From: Balanoglossus misakiensis
Lineage: Eukaryota > Hemichordata
Direction of reading: 5' to 3'
DNA: 64,000 nucleotides
NCBI GenBank assembly: GCA_040954595.2
Contig: CM082578.2
Location: 14,570,001-14,634,000 of the forward strand
The notes under the pieces were generated by a model. The model was not told the DNA's origin. It saw nothing but the letters and a program-made list of their open reading frames with translations, and did no database searches. Below are positions 11,651 through 22,743 of this stretch, one piece after another. Each line of letters starts with the position of its first letter. Position 1 is the first letter of the stretch. The position numbers were made by a program, and so were the translations under genes.

Positions 11651-11931
11651 GTGGCTCTGTTTCGCGAGAATGAAGATATCAAGAAGACTAGTGCCCGTTA
11701 GGAGTTTTCAAGCAAGATGCCGAGTCTTAACAGGCAAGTGATACAGAAATTAAATTATTTTCTTGATTTTAGTTCAAACTAAGTCTGTTTCATTTTTCCA
11801 TTGATTCTGACTGGTACCGGTACCCAGTTCGGCGAACCGATTTCGCAAAAAGCACGCAGTAAGTAATAATATCGATGCTTTATGTGGATGTCATTTCAGT
11901 GTTTTAAAACCAACATGACCACTCGGTGCAT

Positions 11932-12003
11932 TGGATGATGTCATGGATGTGCCATGGATGTGCCATGGATGTGCCATGGATGATGCCATGGATGATGCCA
12001 AGA
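11932..12003. repeat. Short 12-bp tandem repeat (catggatgtgc-type)
   Basis: Five to six units of about 12 bp related to gccatggatgtg run directly into the duplicated exon-like module, which itself begins ccatggatgatgcc. The repeat probably arose by slippage of that exon start. Confidence 0.8.
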
Positions 12004-12978
12004 TGATTGCCAGCCATCGCCAGTATGGTGGATGCCCAAACATTACTTACTGTATGGCGTGGGAAGGCAGGAATTGTGTGGGGACATCCGTCTGAATTCA
12101 ACATGTGATCAGCTGTAAAGTTTGTAAATTCCATAAAACCAACCATTCTGGGTCTGCCCGGATGTTTTCTCGTCCTGTCCACATATCTCAAAACACATCT
12201 ACATAACTGAACGTGCACAGGGAATGGTGGTCATGTGTTCATGAACTCTCTATTAAGCCTAGTACAATAATAATCGTATTTGGACAATTCTTTGTTGTTT
12301 GATGCAGTAAAATTAACCAAGTTTACCAAGCTTGTTTTCAGATCAAACGACCTGATGAGCTGATGATGGTGTCTGGTTTCTGAGGCCAAAGTGACTTGCT
12401 CATTCCATGGCTGAGTTGAAGACTCCGGGTTTTCAGGCGTAACAAGTAAGCCCCATTAACGATTTCCATGTATGTAGTTGCAAACTTTGGGATTTTTCAC
12501 TGTGGCTCTTTTGAAGATTCCTGTTCGATTCTGACTGGTGTCGGTACCCAGCTCATCAAACCACTTTTGCACAAGTCTGCAGCATGTTCATCAGTTTAGA
12601 ATGCTTCCAAATGTTGTTGTTGTTGTTGTTGTGTACCTGTGTTTTAAGTTTTATATTCCAGCCATGCAACTGTAGCCGAATGGGGTAAGCGACACTGTAT
12701 GTTCCATGGCTGAGTGAAGACGGTGTGGATGCTGAGGTTTCAAGAAAGACGTCCAGTCTAAACAGGCAAGTGACGTAGAAATTAAAACACCAGTAGCCAA
12801 TTATTTTCATGGTTTAATTCAAACTAAGTTCCATTGCGGCCATTCTCATCATTTCCCTTCGAATCTGACTGGTGTTGTAACCCAGTTCAGCGATCCGGAT
12901 TTGGAGAAACCTGTATAGTGACAATATAGGTGCTATATCAGCATGTCATTTTATTTACACGCTTTAAGTTTATTTCAG

Positions 12979-13480
12979 GGGCCCCATGGATGATGCTAAG
13001 ATGATTGCCAGCCAGTATGGTGGATGCCCAAACATCACTGAATGGTGTGGGAAGGTAAGAATTGTAGGAAAAGAAAGTGACCCATTGTGGGATATGGATA
13101 GGTTGTGGGGATGTCCGTCTGAATTCAACATGTGATCAGCTATAAAGTTTATAAATGCCATGTAAACAAACTCTGGATGTTTTCTTGTCCTGTCCAGATG
13201 TCTCAAAACATCTACTTGTCCACGGGGTTGCAAGGAATACTGCCATTTGTCCATAATGTCCAGGAGCCTGTCAGTTTAGCTTAGTACAATTACAAACTTG
13301 CATGTTGCCAAATTGAGAGTGACATTCCAAGCAACCATACAGGCATGTACCATCTGAACAACAGTTGGGTATGGGGTGATCATGAGTTGAAATTGATTTC
13401 TATATTTGCTTGTTTTGCAGATGCAGAGACCAGTTGAACTGATAATGGTATCTATAGCAACCGAGCTGAGGCCCAAGTGA
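12979..13480 (+). CDS. Possible two-exon small ORF (42 residues)
   Basis: Exon 12979-13054 follows a good acceptor (tttatttcag) and ends at a good donor (gtaagaatt). The next acceptor is at 13419-13420 (ttgttttgcag). Joining ATG 12986-13054 to 13421-13480 keeps phase 0 and gives 42 codons, starting MDDAKMIASQYGG and ending IATELRPK. A degenerate copy (12343 onward) reads RPDELMMVS against RPVELIMVS here, with several of the differences silent. I do not recognise the peptide. It may be a relic of a larger gene or a non-coding exon pair. Confidence 0.25.
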
Positions 13481-13660
13481 CAAGTTGTTCATTACACGGC
13501 TGAGCGACGACCAGAGGTTTTAGGGAAGGTTTATCGCGTTAGCCCCAGTAAAAAATGATTTCCATTATTGTAGTTAATTGCAAACTAAGGCTTTTTCATT
13601 GTGGTCCTTTTGAAGATTTTTGTTCGATTCTGACTGGTGCCGGTATCCAGTTCAGTTTTG

Positions 13661-15722
13661 CTCGCGGATTGTTTGTCATTTTGAGTCTTGCACATTTTTG
13701 TAGTCTACATATTACTGTTTCAAAATTTTGGGATTTTAATTGCTATGAGAAATTATTTAAGCTTTTTGTCGCTGGACACAATTTTTAAATTCAAAGACGA
13801 ATTTAATGTCAACGTCCATTACTTTCACAAGTTCCAGTATCTTAAAACTTTAAAACTTCAATTTTCAATTAAACAGCATAAAATGGAACTCTATCCATTC
13901 GTTAACTCGTGTTTGTATCATTTTATTCAACCAACACTGGCCGGACGTCGAGATGATGGAAAAAATTGGGCACTTGATTTGAAAACAAAATCTGTTTCAT
14001 TGACCCTCATCAAAAAGCACTAGGTTTGCACCATTTGTAAATGCTGACATGTGTCAAATGTCTTCAAAATTTTGGCAAACGAATTCTGTTCCCTCAATTA
14101 GCCATACCAACCATGACCTTGAACTGTGCCTTCTACTAAATGCTGAGGTGAAAGGTCACCTGTACACGTGGAAAGAAATTGCCTATATTATGAACCAGGT
14201 ATGTTTTCTAAAGTTGCTGAAAACTTATCCAGTAGTTCAATAGTTGCTACAAAATCCAAAGTCCGCTGCCTCATTGAGCTTGTACCAAGTAAACAAAGTA
14301 TGTATACACAGTGCAGAAGGTAAGATGGCCTAATTTCAAAACAATTGTTAAATCTGTAAATGAGGCATCAGTTTGCATATTGTGCACCCAAGTGATCAAA
14401 AGCCTGCAGAATTTAGTCTGTTTAAGATTTGCTCTTGTTGCCAAAACTAGGCATGTTCATATGCTATTTTTGTCAAAGTTTAGATGTAGCAATACCACAG
14501 TATGACAAGTTATGGTATGAACGGCACAATACCGCGACACTTCGTCAGAGCCCTGAAGAACTAAAACGCCGCCATTTTGAATCGGCGGAAGCACAGGGAA
14601 ATAGCATAAAGCAAATCTAAAACTATTTAATGCATTGCGATAAAAATATTTTATCCCCTGTAAATCCATTTTATGTCAAAAAAGCACAACATTAAGCTTT
14701 CTGAGTGGCCTGCTGGAACACCATTTGGATCATCCGATTGCTGATAACGGAGTTCTACGCCGCCAAGTTAAAATATGAGATTACTTTGGGTATTTATCCC
14801 GATAATTGAAGACGTGTCTAATTTATTCGGAAGTGGTTCTGATTATTAGCAAGGTGGTTGACTTTTGATTCATCTTGAGCATATATACTACATATATACT
14901 GTCGGTGCAGTCTTTTTGTGGAACATTTACGGTTTAATTGAATCTAGGCTGAGAGACCAATTCTAACGCTTCGGACCGTTAGTTACAGAGTCGTTCACTA
15001 CGATCGCTCCCAAACACTCCCAATAAACAAGCAAACATTAAGTTAATCAGAATCACTGGCCCAGCTGCGTTTGCCACATGACACTATAGGAATGCTGTTC
15101 TCTGAAGAGGAGCTATTTCTGGATAATTCGTCAGTTTGAAATGAATTTGGCATCCGATAAGACATGGTATTTACCTCACATCTATTGAATTCCTAAAATG
15201 CTCAAGAATCTCTGTAAACAGCATCGTCCGCTCGAACGGGTCGTTGGAAAACAATTTTCCTTGTGTGATTTTTACACTAGGAAAACACACCTATACAAAT
15301 TTGGATGACCTGGTTCGGTGTCACTGCATTGAGGACATTACCGGTTACAGACCGGTAGTTAGGCTACGTTCAAGGAGGTCTGTGGAAATGCTAATTTATT
15401 CTTCCTTCATCGGTCACGTTCGAACAATTTATCAAAGTTGAAGTAGGACAGCCCTGTGTAGGGGAATTTGAGGGGTTTTAAACAATGCGTAATGTCTTTG
15501 TTGTACTTTGGAACGACCGAGTTCTCCACTGGGCTGTATTAGCCTTTTGGCGACGTGCACGTCAATCATATATATGTATCCTGCTTAATGATTAACTATG
15601 CTCTCTCCCGATACAATAAGCATTGTTAGGGAAACTGTCAAACTGAACATATTAATATATTTTTATGTTAATGGGAAACGCCATACATCCCGTTCAGCTA
15701 TCTATATCATTCACGCTTAGCA
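13661..15722. other. Intergenic stretch without recognisable genes
   Basis: AT-rich sequence with only short ORFs on either strand; none has an obvious splice structure, repeat composition or family match. A small GC-rich hairpin (CCGCC at 14569-14573, GGCGG at 14584-14588) is the only local structure I noted. Confidence 0.5.
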
Positions 15723-15728
15723 TATAAG
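15723..15728 (+). promoter_or_regulatory. TATA-like box of CLCA copy 2
   Basis: TATAAG lies 38 bp before the ATG at 15766, similar in placement to the TATA-like element before copy 1. The implied 5'UTR would be very short, so the true start site could lie elsewhere. Confidence 0.3.
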
Positions 15729-15765
15729 GGAATTAACCACTGTGAATCTTCATTTGATCACCAAC

Positions 15766-18700
15766 ATGGCATTGCTAAACAACTGTCTGGTTTTCTTGCT
15801 GGCCTGGAGTGTGGTCAAGATGGCTGCGGCGAATCGCAATTCGGTTATCCTGACAGACAATGTTTATTCTACTGTCTTGATTGCAATCAATGAAAATGTA
15901 CCGGAAAATCGAAGTTTGGTGGACAATATCAAGGTAAAGTACTCGGAGAAAAGTACGCTACGCCCTGTTGCATTTGTTTTGTGATTTTTTCGAGATAAGT
16001 TTTCTAAGACATGATAGATATACACTGGAAGAAATACCATCATTGTTGGAGAACATTTCCGCAACGATTCTGTGCTGTTGTTTTTCATGGGGAGACTGGA
16101 AAGTGCTTCGGCTGTGGTTGTCGTCTCTGATTATTCAACAACTGTAGGTGACAGTTGTCGGTAAAGTTTTACTTGTTGTCGACAATATCGAAATTGGCGC
16201 GAATGTCTTCGTTGTTTTTTTTCGGCCATAGATTAAAGACAATTGTCGGGGTCCCCAGCGGCCGTCCGTACCCACCGCTTTATTACTGATGGCTTCTTCT
16301 CTAACAGGATATATTTACCGAGGCTTCAGCACGTCTGTACGAAGCAACCAATCAGCGGGCCAGCTTTGGTGACATCACCATTCTAATACCGAAGACTTGG
16401 AGCGACAATATTACATCACTGAGGGCTAAAACGGAAATATACGACAATGCCAATGTCATTGTTGACCATGAACATCCAGATTATGGCGACATCCCGTACA
16501 CGAAGCAACCTTATGGGTGTGGAAGAAAGGCAGAATACATGCATTTGACTCCAAGGTGGATAGTGGACCGAGAATATTCCCAGACATACTTTGGTGACTC
16601 AGGTAATTGCAATGTAGTAACAAGTCGAATGAATATTTGCAAATGTCAATTTAGACCAATAAACCATTTTGCGAGCTTAGTTGTTTTGGCTAATTCGAAA
16701 TCACTTCTTGCGAACACAGCTTGTAATCATTGTACACCGTAATTATAAGACGAAGAAGACAACTGAAAACCATCATGATAGACGTGGTAGCCTCCAAATG
16801 TTTCTATCCCCAAATTTATTCTTGTTATTTATATTCATTTGGGTGACCGATATCGTGTTTCTGGTTCTTTTTTGTCTGTCTTGTTTTTATTTAAAAAATA
16901 AAATACAGAACTTAAACGTAAATTTTAGGGTTTTAGAGACTTGACGACACGAGACAGAAAACCACATGATACGTATGTGTGCACGTTAAAAACGTTATTC
17001 ATTCGATGATGTCGTACAATATTACAAATATTCTGGTATGCATAGTCGACCATCATCAACAGTCTGAAATGATTGTCAATGTCTTTTTTCAATACACTAA
17101 TGCAGGTAAAGTTATCGTTCACGAGTGGGGTCATCTACAATGGGGCCTCTTTGATGAATATCCAACGGAAGTTGACGAGCAGTTCTATGTAGACCCAAAT
17201 GGCCGGGTCGAACCATCCAGGTGTTCTCTATCTATCACTGGTGTGTCTGGTGACCTAAACAACAGAGGGAAACCTTGCAACACTGATCCCGATTCTGGAA
17301 TAATACCAGACCCTGGCTGTTTGTTTGTCCCAGATGAAGACAATGTTGGCACAGGATCTTACATGTATGCAAACTATCTTGACAGTGTAAGTGTTTATAT
17401 TCATTGTGGATGTATTATAAAATGACAAAATATACAAACATAACACGATTCACTGCAATCTCTATTGACAATATATGTATGCCCTGCCATACGGTTGTTG
17501 TTAAGTGTTTGGCTGAAATCTATCATCAATATGTTCAAGACTCAAATTCCCTTTGCAGGTGGTTGCGTTCTGTCATGATGACCCGGATGCTGACGTGAAT
17601 TCCAAGCACAATCCTTTGGCTCTGAATAAACATAACGAACAATGCGGCTACAGAAGTGCGTGGACTGTTATGAATTCCTCAGAAGACTTTAACGGGACAA
17701 ACCCACCACAGCCAAACATGGATACCCGGCCAATATTTACAGTGGTCAGAGAAACTGAATTTCGAACAGTTTTGGTTCTTGATTTGTCCAACAGTATGGT
17801 AACTGTAAGTAGGCCTAAGTTTGTATGGCTGTCATGGCCGATGCCTTACAACACAACATCAATAATTGTATTACAGACGATATAAAACACGCGAATTCAA
17901 TTCATTTGCTGCTGTTCTATACATATACCAGAACTTTGCCTTGAGTATATTCATTGATATACATGTATATATATTATGGAAATTTGCGGGGCATCACTAA
18001 AGAAAGGTCTTCACAGCAAACAGTGAAATATGACAATACTTTAAGCTGAATAATTGTAAATATCTTCATGTATGCATAATAATGAAAAGGTAAAACAAAG
18101 TATGTCTATATATTTTATTACGCTCTTGTTCGTATTACAGAATGACCGGGTATACGAACAACAACAGGCTGCCGCTTTATACATCGGCTCGACTCTTCCA
18201 AACAACAGTTGGGTTGGCATTGTTGAGTTTAGTGATACTGGAAGGGAAATAGCACCTCTGACACAGATTGTAGATGACCAAAGTCGGCAGGATCTGATCG
18301 ACTTGATACCAACAGCTTTAACATATGCTACTTGCATTGGGTGCGGACTGCTGACTGGAATAGAGGTAAATATATCATCGAATGTGGATGTACGCAAATT
18401 CTATCTCCCCTCTCTATTCCACTCACACGCACACATGCACATTCTCAATATATGTTTTATTTATTTGCTCTATTATTTGATTAATTACAGGGTAATATAA
18501 TTTTCTCAGATATAACCGTGGACCACGCGTAGGTAAACTTGAATTAACAGTATTTCATGTAATATCACCCTTCTATTGAAAAGGTTCTTGAAAACAGCCA
18601 ATTCGGTGACGCTGCCGGTGGAATCCTGTTCCTCACAACAGATGGCGAGGAAACTACGGCACCTTGGATCAGTGACGTCACTCCTGAATTGATAGCTAAA

Positions 18701-21257
18701 GAAGTTATCGTCGACACACTGGCATTTAGTAGTGCCGCCGACCCTGCATTAGTTCAGTTGTCAGAAGACACAGGAGGGATAGCGTGTTGGTATTCAGAGA
18801 GTGACGATTCTACAGCTGTTAACGACTGCTTCACTGCTTCAGTTACAGAAAGGACAGGTACTAGTCAAGATACCCCTGTCCAGGTAATGAAATTTCACTT
18901 GTTATAATGGCAGGTGATTTCACCTACTATAATGGCGCCAATTACGCTATAATGGCAGATATCCAACCATGGTCCGAATCCACTGATCGGACCGTGGGTA
19001 ACTCACCTCGAACACCCATACCCAGTTCAGTATACATTATCAAGATTAATCCCATCTCTGAACGACGTTAGAGACTGACCATTTATTATCATTAACACTT
19101 GAATGTTCATATGTTTCAGCTCACAAGTTCCATTGTGAATATTGCAGCAAATGGCGACTCTTTCGATGTTGCGTACATTGACTCAACAATTGGAAAAGAT
19201 ACAACGTTTTCATTCTTTTGGGAGTTCGGGAAAACAACAATCGTTGTTACAGTGACATCACCTGACGGTACTGTGATTGACAGTAGCGATAGCCAATATC
19301 ACATCGATGCCAGTACTTCCACTATCATTGTCAAAGTGGATGGAATCGCAGAGGTGTGTTGAGAATATAATTATACGAATGCACATTGTACTTGTATGTA
19401 TGTATGTATGTATGTATGTATGTATGTATGTATGTATGTATGTATGGGATGGTTGTATGGGATGGATGGATGGATGGATGGACGGACGGATGGATGGATG
19501 GATCAAAAGGTCCTTCACCAATTGATATGCATGCATCATTTGTCGTTCTTACAGACTGGAGGCTGGACCTATACAATTCACAACCCAGACAGCACAGCTC
19601 AGGCAATAGAGATATCAATCACATCTAAAGCAAAGGATTCGTCAGCTAGCCCAATCAGACTAAGTTCTGTACCAGGTACAACTTCTGTAACTGTATCTCC
19701 ACCAATGGTACCCATCTATGCTGATCTTAACCAAGGACATAGTCCTGTGCTAAACGCCGTAGTTATCGCCACCATAGAAAGACCCAGTCCTCACAGCAGT
19801 GTGGACCTACAACTATTCGACACAGGAACAGGTGAGATGGTCAAAAAAAAATTGCAGAGTCATTGTAAACGTATAGCACCAATATAATGTATAGATTTCA
19901 CGATATTTCATAACCTTCTCCTTAATGTACGTATTTGTTTCAGGTGCTGACGTCACAAAAAACGACGGAGTTTATTCTGCCTACTTCATTGACTTCGTAG
20001 AGGCCACATGTACTAACGAGTGCCGGTATAATATTCAAACGATGGCAAATGATACGGATGGTATCGCTGAGATCAAAATCACTGGACATGTAGGTGCCAT
20101 GCCAAGAAACTATTGTAAGTAAAGCCTTCACGTTTGCAGAAAGCTTAGTTTAACATTTTACTGGATAAACTCTATAGATGAGAGATGAGAGCAATCACTT
20201 TGGTTATGTTAACTATTTTAGTATTGATTAGTATCTCTATTTGTTATCCACGTAATTCATTTTGACTTCAGTATTTTTGCTGAGGAAAAATTCATCCACA
20301 ACTAAGAACACACATTATTTCCACAGCTGTTATACCAAAGGAAACCGAAGGAACGCCGATCGGTGCTTTTAATAGAGTGGCGTCGGGTGGAGTCATACAA
20401 GTGGATGACAGTGTCACCTATGTTGATTGGAGTGACCCAAATGATGATCAGTTTCCTCCATCTCGCATCGCTGATCTACAAGTGGTTGCCACTTCTGTTG
20501 ACAATGCCACGGTTACATTGACATGGACTGCAACAGGCGATGACCTTGACGTTGGAACAGGTATGTGCATCTCGCTGTCACGCCTGTAAGCCAATTCCGC
20601 AAAAATCCACGATGGGTCAATTGTTCAAGGGAATGAGGCGTATTTGAATCTGTGATTAGGTCAAATATCTAATTCACTTTGATTTCCTTTACAGCATCCG
20701 TATCTGACCTCCGCTACGACACTCAGTTTGAAGCTCTCGCCTACAATTTTGAAACCTGTTCCCAATTCACAAATGATAACCTGACAGAAGGAAATCTCAC
20801 AGACCCTCTCCCAAGCGGTCAACAGGAATTGGTGACTGTAATACTGCCATCTAGCGGTCCAGGCGTCACATATTATTTCGCTATTCGAGCCATAGATAAT
20901 GCAGACAATGCCGGACAGACTTCGTTCATCGCACAGACCACTATCACCGCTGCACCACCCGCCGAAACCACAACGCAATTGCCACCGACTACAAGTACTG
21001 AACTCACAACGATCGTCACAACAGACGCCTATGCTGAAATAGGTGGTCTGGAACCATGGGAAATTTTTCTGATCGTATTAGCATCATGTGCCTGTCTGTT
21101 GATGACAGTTGGAGTGGTGGCTGGTGCATACCTTTATTGCAAGAAGGTCAAAAGTCGGGCCAAAGTACACGACAAGCTTAGCCATGACGTATGTACTACT
21201 GACGTAGAGATGAATCACACAAGCAGGCCAGAAGGAGACAAAACTGTGTCTGAATGA
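15766..21257 (+). CDS. CLCA: CLCA family metalloprotease, copy 2 (11 exons)
   Basis: Coding exons: 15766-15933, 16308-16602, 17106-17386, 17559-17804, 18141-18365, 18584-18883, 19120-19353, 19555-19831, 19944-20114, 20327-20560, 20695-21257. Intron phases equal those of copies 1 and 3, and ten of the eleven exons are within three bases of copy 1 in length. The protein has 997 residues. Signal peptide about 1-24; HEWGH with H160, E161, H164 and D171; VWA MIDAS DLSNS at 323-327; the beta-rich region; an FnIII-like segment; one membrane helix (about 934-957) and a 38-residue charged tail. Copy 2 is the closest relative of copy 1: parts of exons 6, 8, 10 and 11 are identical at the DNA level. The exon 6 acceptor (gaaaag) is weak. 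Intron 7 carries a tetranucleotide microsatellite. A longer in-frame start with GTG at 15742 was rejected in favour of ATG at 15766, which begins the signal peptide. Confidence 0.93.
19394..19502. repeat. Tetranucleotide microsatellites (TATG)n then (GGAT)n in CLCA copy 2 intron 7
   Basis: A pure (TATG)n run spans 19394-19446; an impure (TGGA)n run with two GGAC units follows to 19502, ending 52 bp before exon 8. The intron end shared with copy 1 (ccaattgatat, catgcatcattt) is kept, so the repeat expanded inside an otherwise conserved intron. Confidence 0.95.
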
Positions 21258-22672
21258 TATGCAAAGACAGTAGCAACCAAAGCTTTTTACAGGTTGGATA
21301 AGTTATACTAGTTTACTGTGGAACTATTAGACGATTTATTTGAATGAATGTCTATATGTGGTCTGAGCCTGGTACAGGGTTTACTTATCAGGCTATGCAT
21401 TTACAGAAATCAATAAGGGGGATACCTTTATCAGAGACACCTTGCTATTTATTATGTCAATATCGATCCATTCACATTAGAATTGCTGACCAAACCTGTC
21501 ACACCACATATACGTAGAAACTCCACATAGTGATCGTTGTACAAGTAAATTTATATCAAACAAAAAAAAACATGTGGATACAAAATCAGTTTCAACTATC
21601 ATTATCTTTCAAAGTGAGTTAATTATACTAGGTCCGACAAAAGTCAAAATGTTGGCCTAAATTATAAAAGGGTTCATCTTAGACCTCTGCTGAGTAGTGT
21701 CACCAGGTGTTCGGAATGGGTTGGGCACGAAAGTAGCACTTAGTGATGTCAGCAATCCTTGCATATTTTTGCTCCGTTTCTATCAAATTCCTGACAACAA
21801 GTTGACTAAATGCTGTGCATGGCACGTTCTGGATAAGTTTCCCTAAACCGTTTAGAAGAATATAATGTGTTCTGTTCAACGCAATTGTAATTGGAGCACT
21901 CTGTGTATTTTCAAAATTTGCATTTTGAATGTTTACTTATTTTATTTAACTTCCTGGCATACGTTATCATTTAGAATTATGATATAATAAACATTACCAC
22001 GAGATATATAGGGCGTTCTCACTGGCACGTTATATAGTTTCTAACGCTGGTTTCATCTTGTCGCATGCTGTATTAAGGACGGCCAATAAGTCTATCATCT
22101 TATCGGATGCTTTGCCATTTATGTTGCAACACAGCTATTGCGACACTTTTCTGGTCCACATCAAACATAACAAAGCTCAAAATAATTATAACGGTTGCGA
22201 AGATAACTATCATTCGAAAGAATCAATAGTCTGACAAATGTAAGATTGATTTGATTTTGATGTACCTAATCGCATGCTTACATGCACTCAATCATCAAGG
22301 GTCACTCGACATATTGCGGCTGCACATTCCTGGGCGTTGTCAAGGAAGTAGGGAGATTCACAACAAAAACATCCCACATATCGTCATGGAAACGAGTGTT
22401 GTCACCGACACCTGCAGACGCTGAGGATTCAAAGAAAATTGGTCATGCTGTTTCCTTATGTTCTACTTTGGTCGAAATGCAATTAAACTACGTACTTCGT
22501 GCATTTTATCAAAATTATAAAAGAACTAACAGGATCTTACTTTAAAATGTAAATGTCGATGTTGAATATAAATATTTATTATATTTATCATTTGGTTGCA
22601 GGATAACGTCACCTCATTCTGCGTGAAATAATCTTTGAATCTACAGTCCGACACCAACAGTGGTTCTCTGCC
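21258..22672. other. Intergenic stretch between CLCA copies 2 and 3
   Basis: It holds the 3'UTR of copy 2 and AT-rich sequence with no ORF, RNA gene or repeat that I recognise. Confidence 0.5.
21986..21991 (+). promoter_or_regulatory. Polyadenylation signal AATAAA, candidate for CLCA copy 2
   Basis: A canonical AATAAA lies about 730 bp after the stop codon at 21257. It is a plausible 3' end, though long compared with the 3'UTR of copy 3. Confidence 0.4.
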
Positions 22673-22696
22673 CCAATCACGTGACTGCATGACGTC
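22673..22696 (+). promoter_or_regulatory. Candidate promoter elements of CLCA copy 3
   Basis: Three known promoter motifs are packed together: CCAAT at 22673-22677, an E-box TCACGTGAC at 22677-22685 and a CRE-like TGACGTC at 22690-22696, ending 47 bp before the ATG. I saw no TATA box. Motif matching only. Confidence 0.35.
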
Positions 22697-22743
22697 TTCC
22701 TTTTTTATCCGGCACGACATGCTATTACCATTCCAGTCGGAAT

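Larger units (their letters stand above)
9377..13660 (+). other. Locally duplicated block of exon-like and intron-like modules between CLCA copies 1 and 2
   Basis: Several diverged copies of the same pieces alternate here. One piece is exon-like: it carries a core related to ccatggctgagtgaagac (near 9759, 11069, 12401 and 12701; weaker at 9402 and 13493) and usually ends in a GTAAG-type donor. The other is intron-like and contains ctgactggtgccggtaccc (near 9532, 10776, 11808, 12532, 12866 and 13631), usually preceded by a T-rich run. The core exon piece has a TGA in most copies, so it is probably non-coding. The arrangement resembles a host gene built from repeated exon-intron units, but I found no convincing box C/D or H/ACA snoRNA. 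Minisatellites listed separately interrupt it. Nothing comparable lies between CLCA copies 2 and 3. Confidence 0.5.

Noticed and set aside
10071-11701. ORFs on both strands over the 90-bp minisatellites
   Set aside because: Repeat-derived frames with changing phase; no independent evidence of coding.
10622-12240. Box C/D snoRNAs in the module locus
   Set aside because: C-like boxes (atgaaga, gtgatca) and CTGA boxes occur but not in matched pairs with terminal stems, and they are not conserved between copies.
13555-14620. Short ORFs between CLCA copies 1 and 2
   Set aside because: AT-rich, no splice sites in phase, no family resemblance; they look like chance frames.
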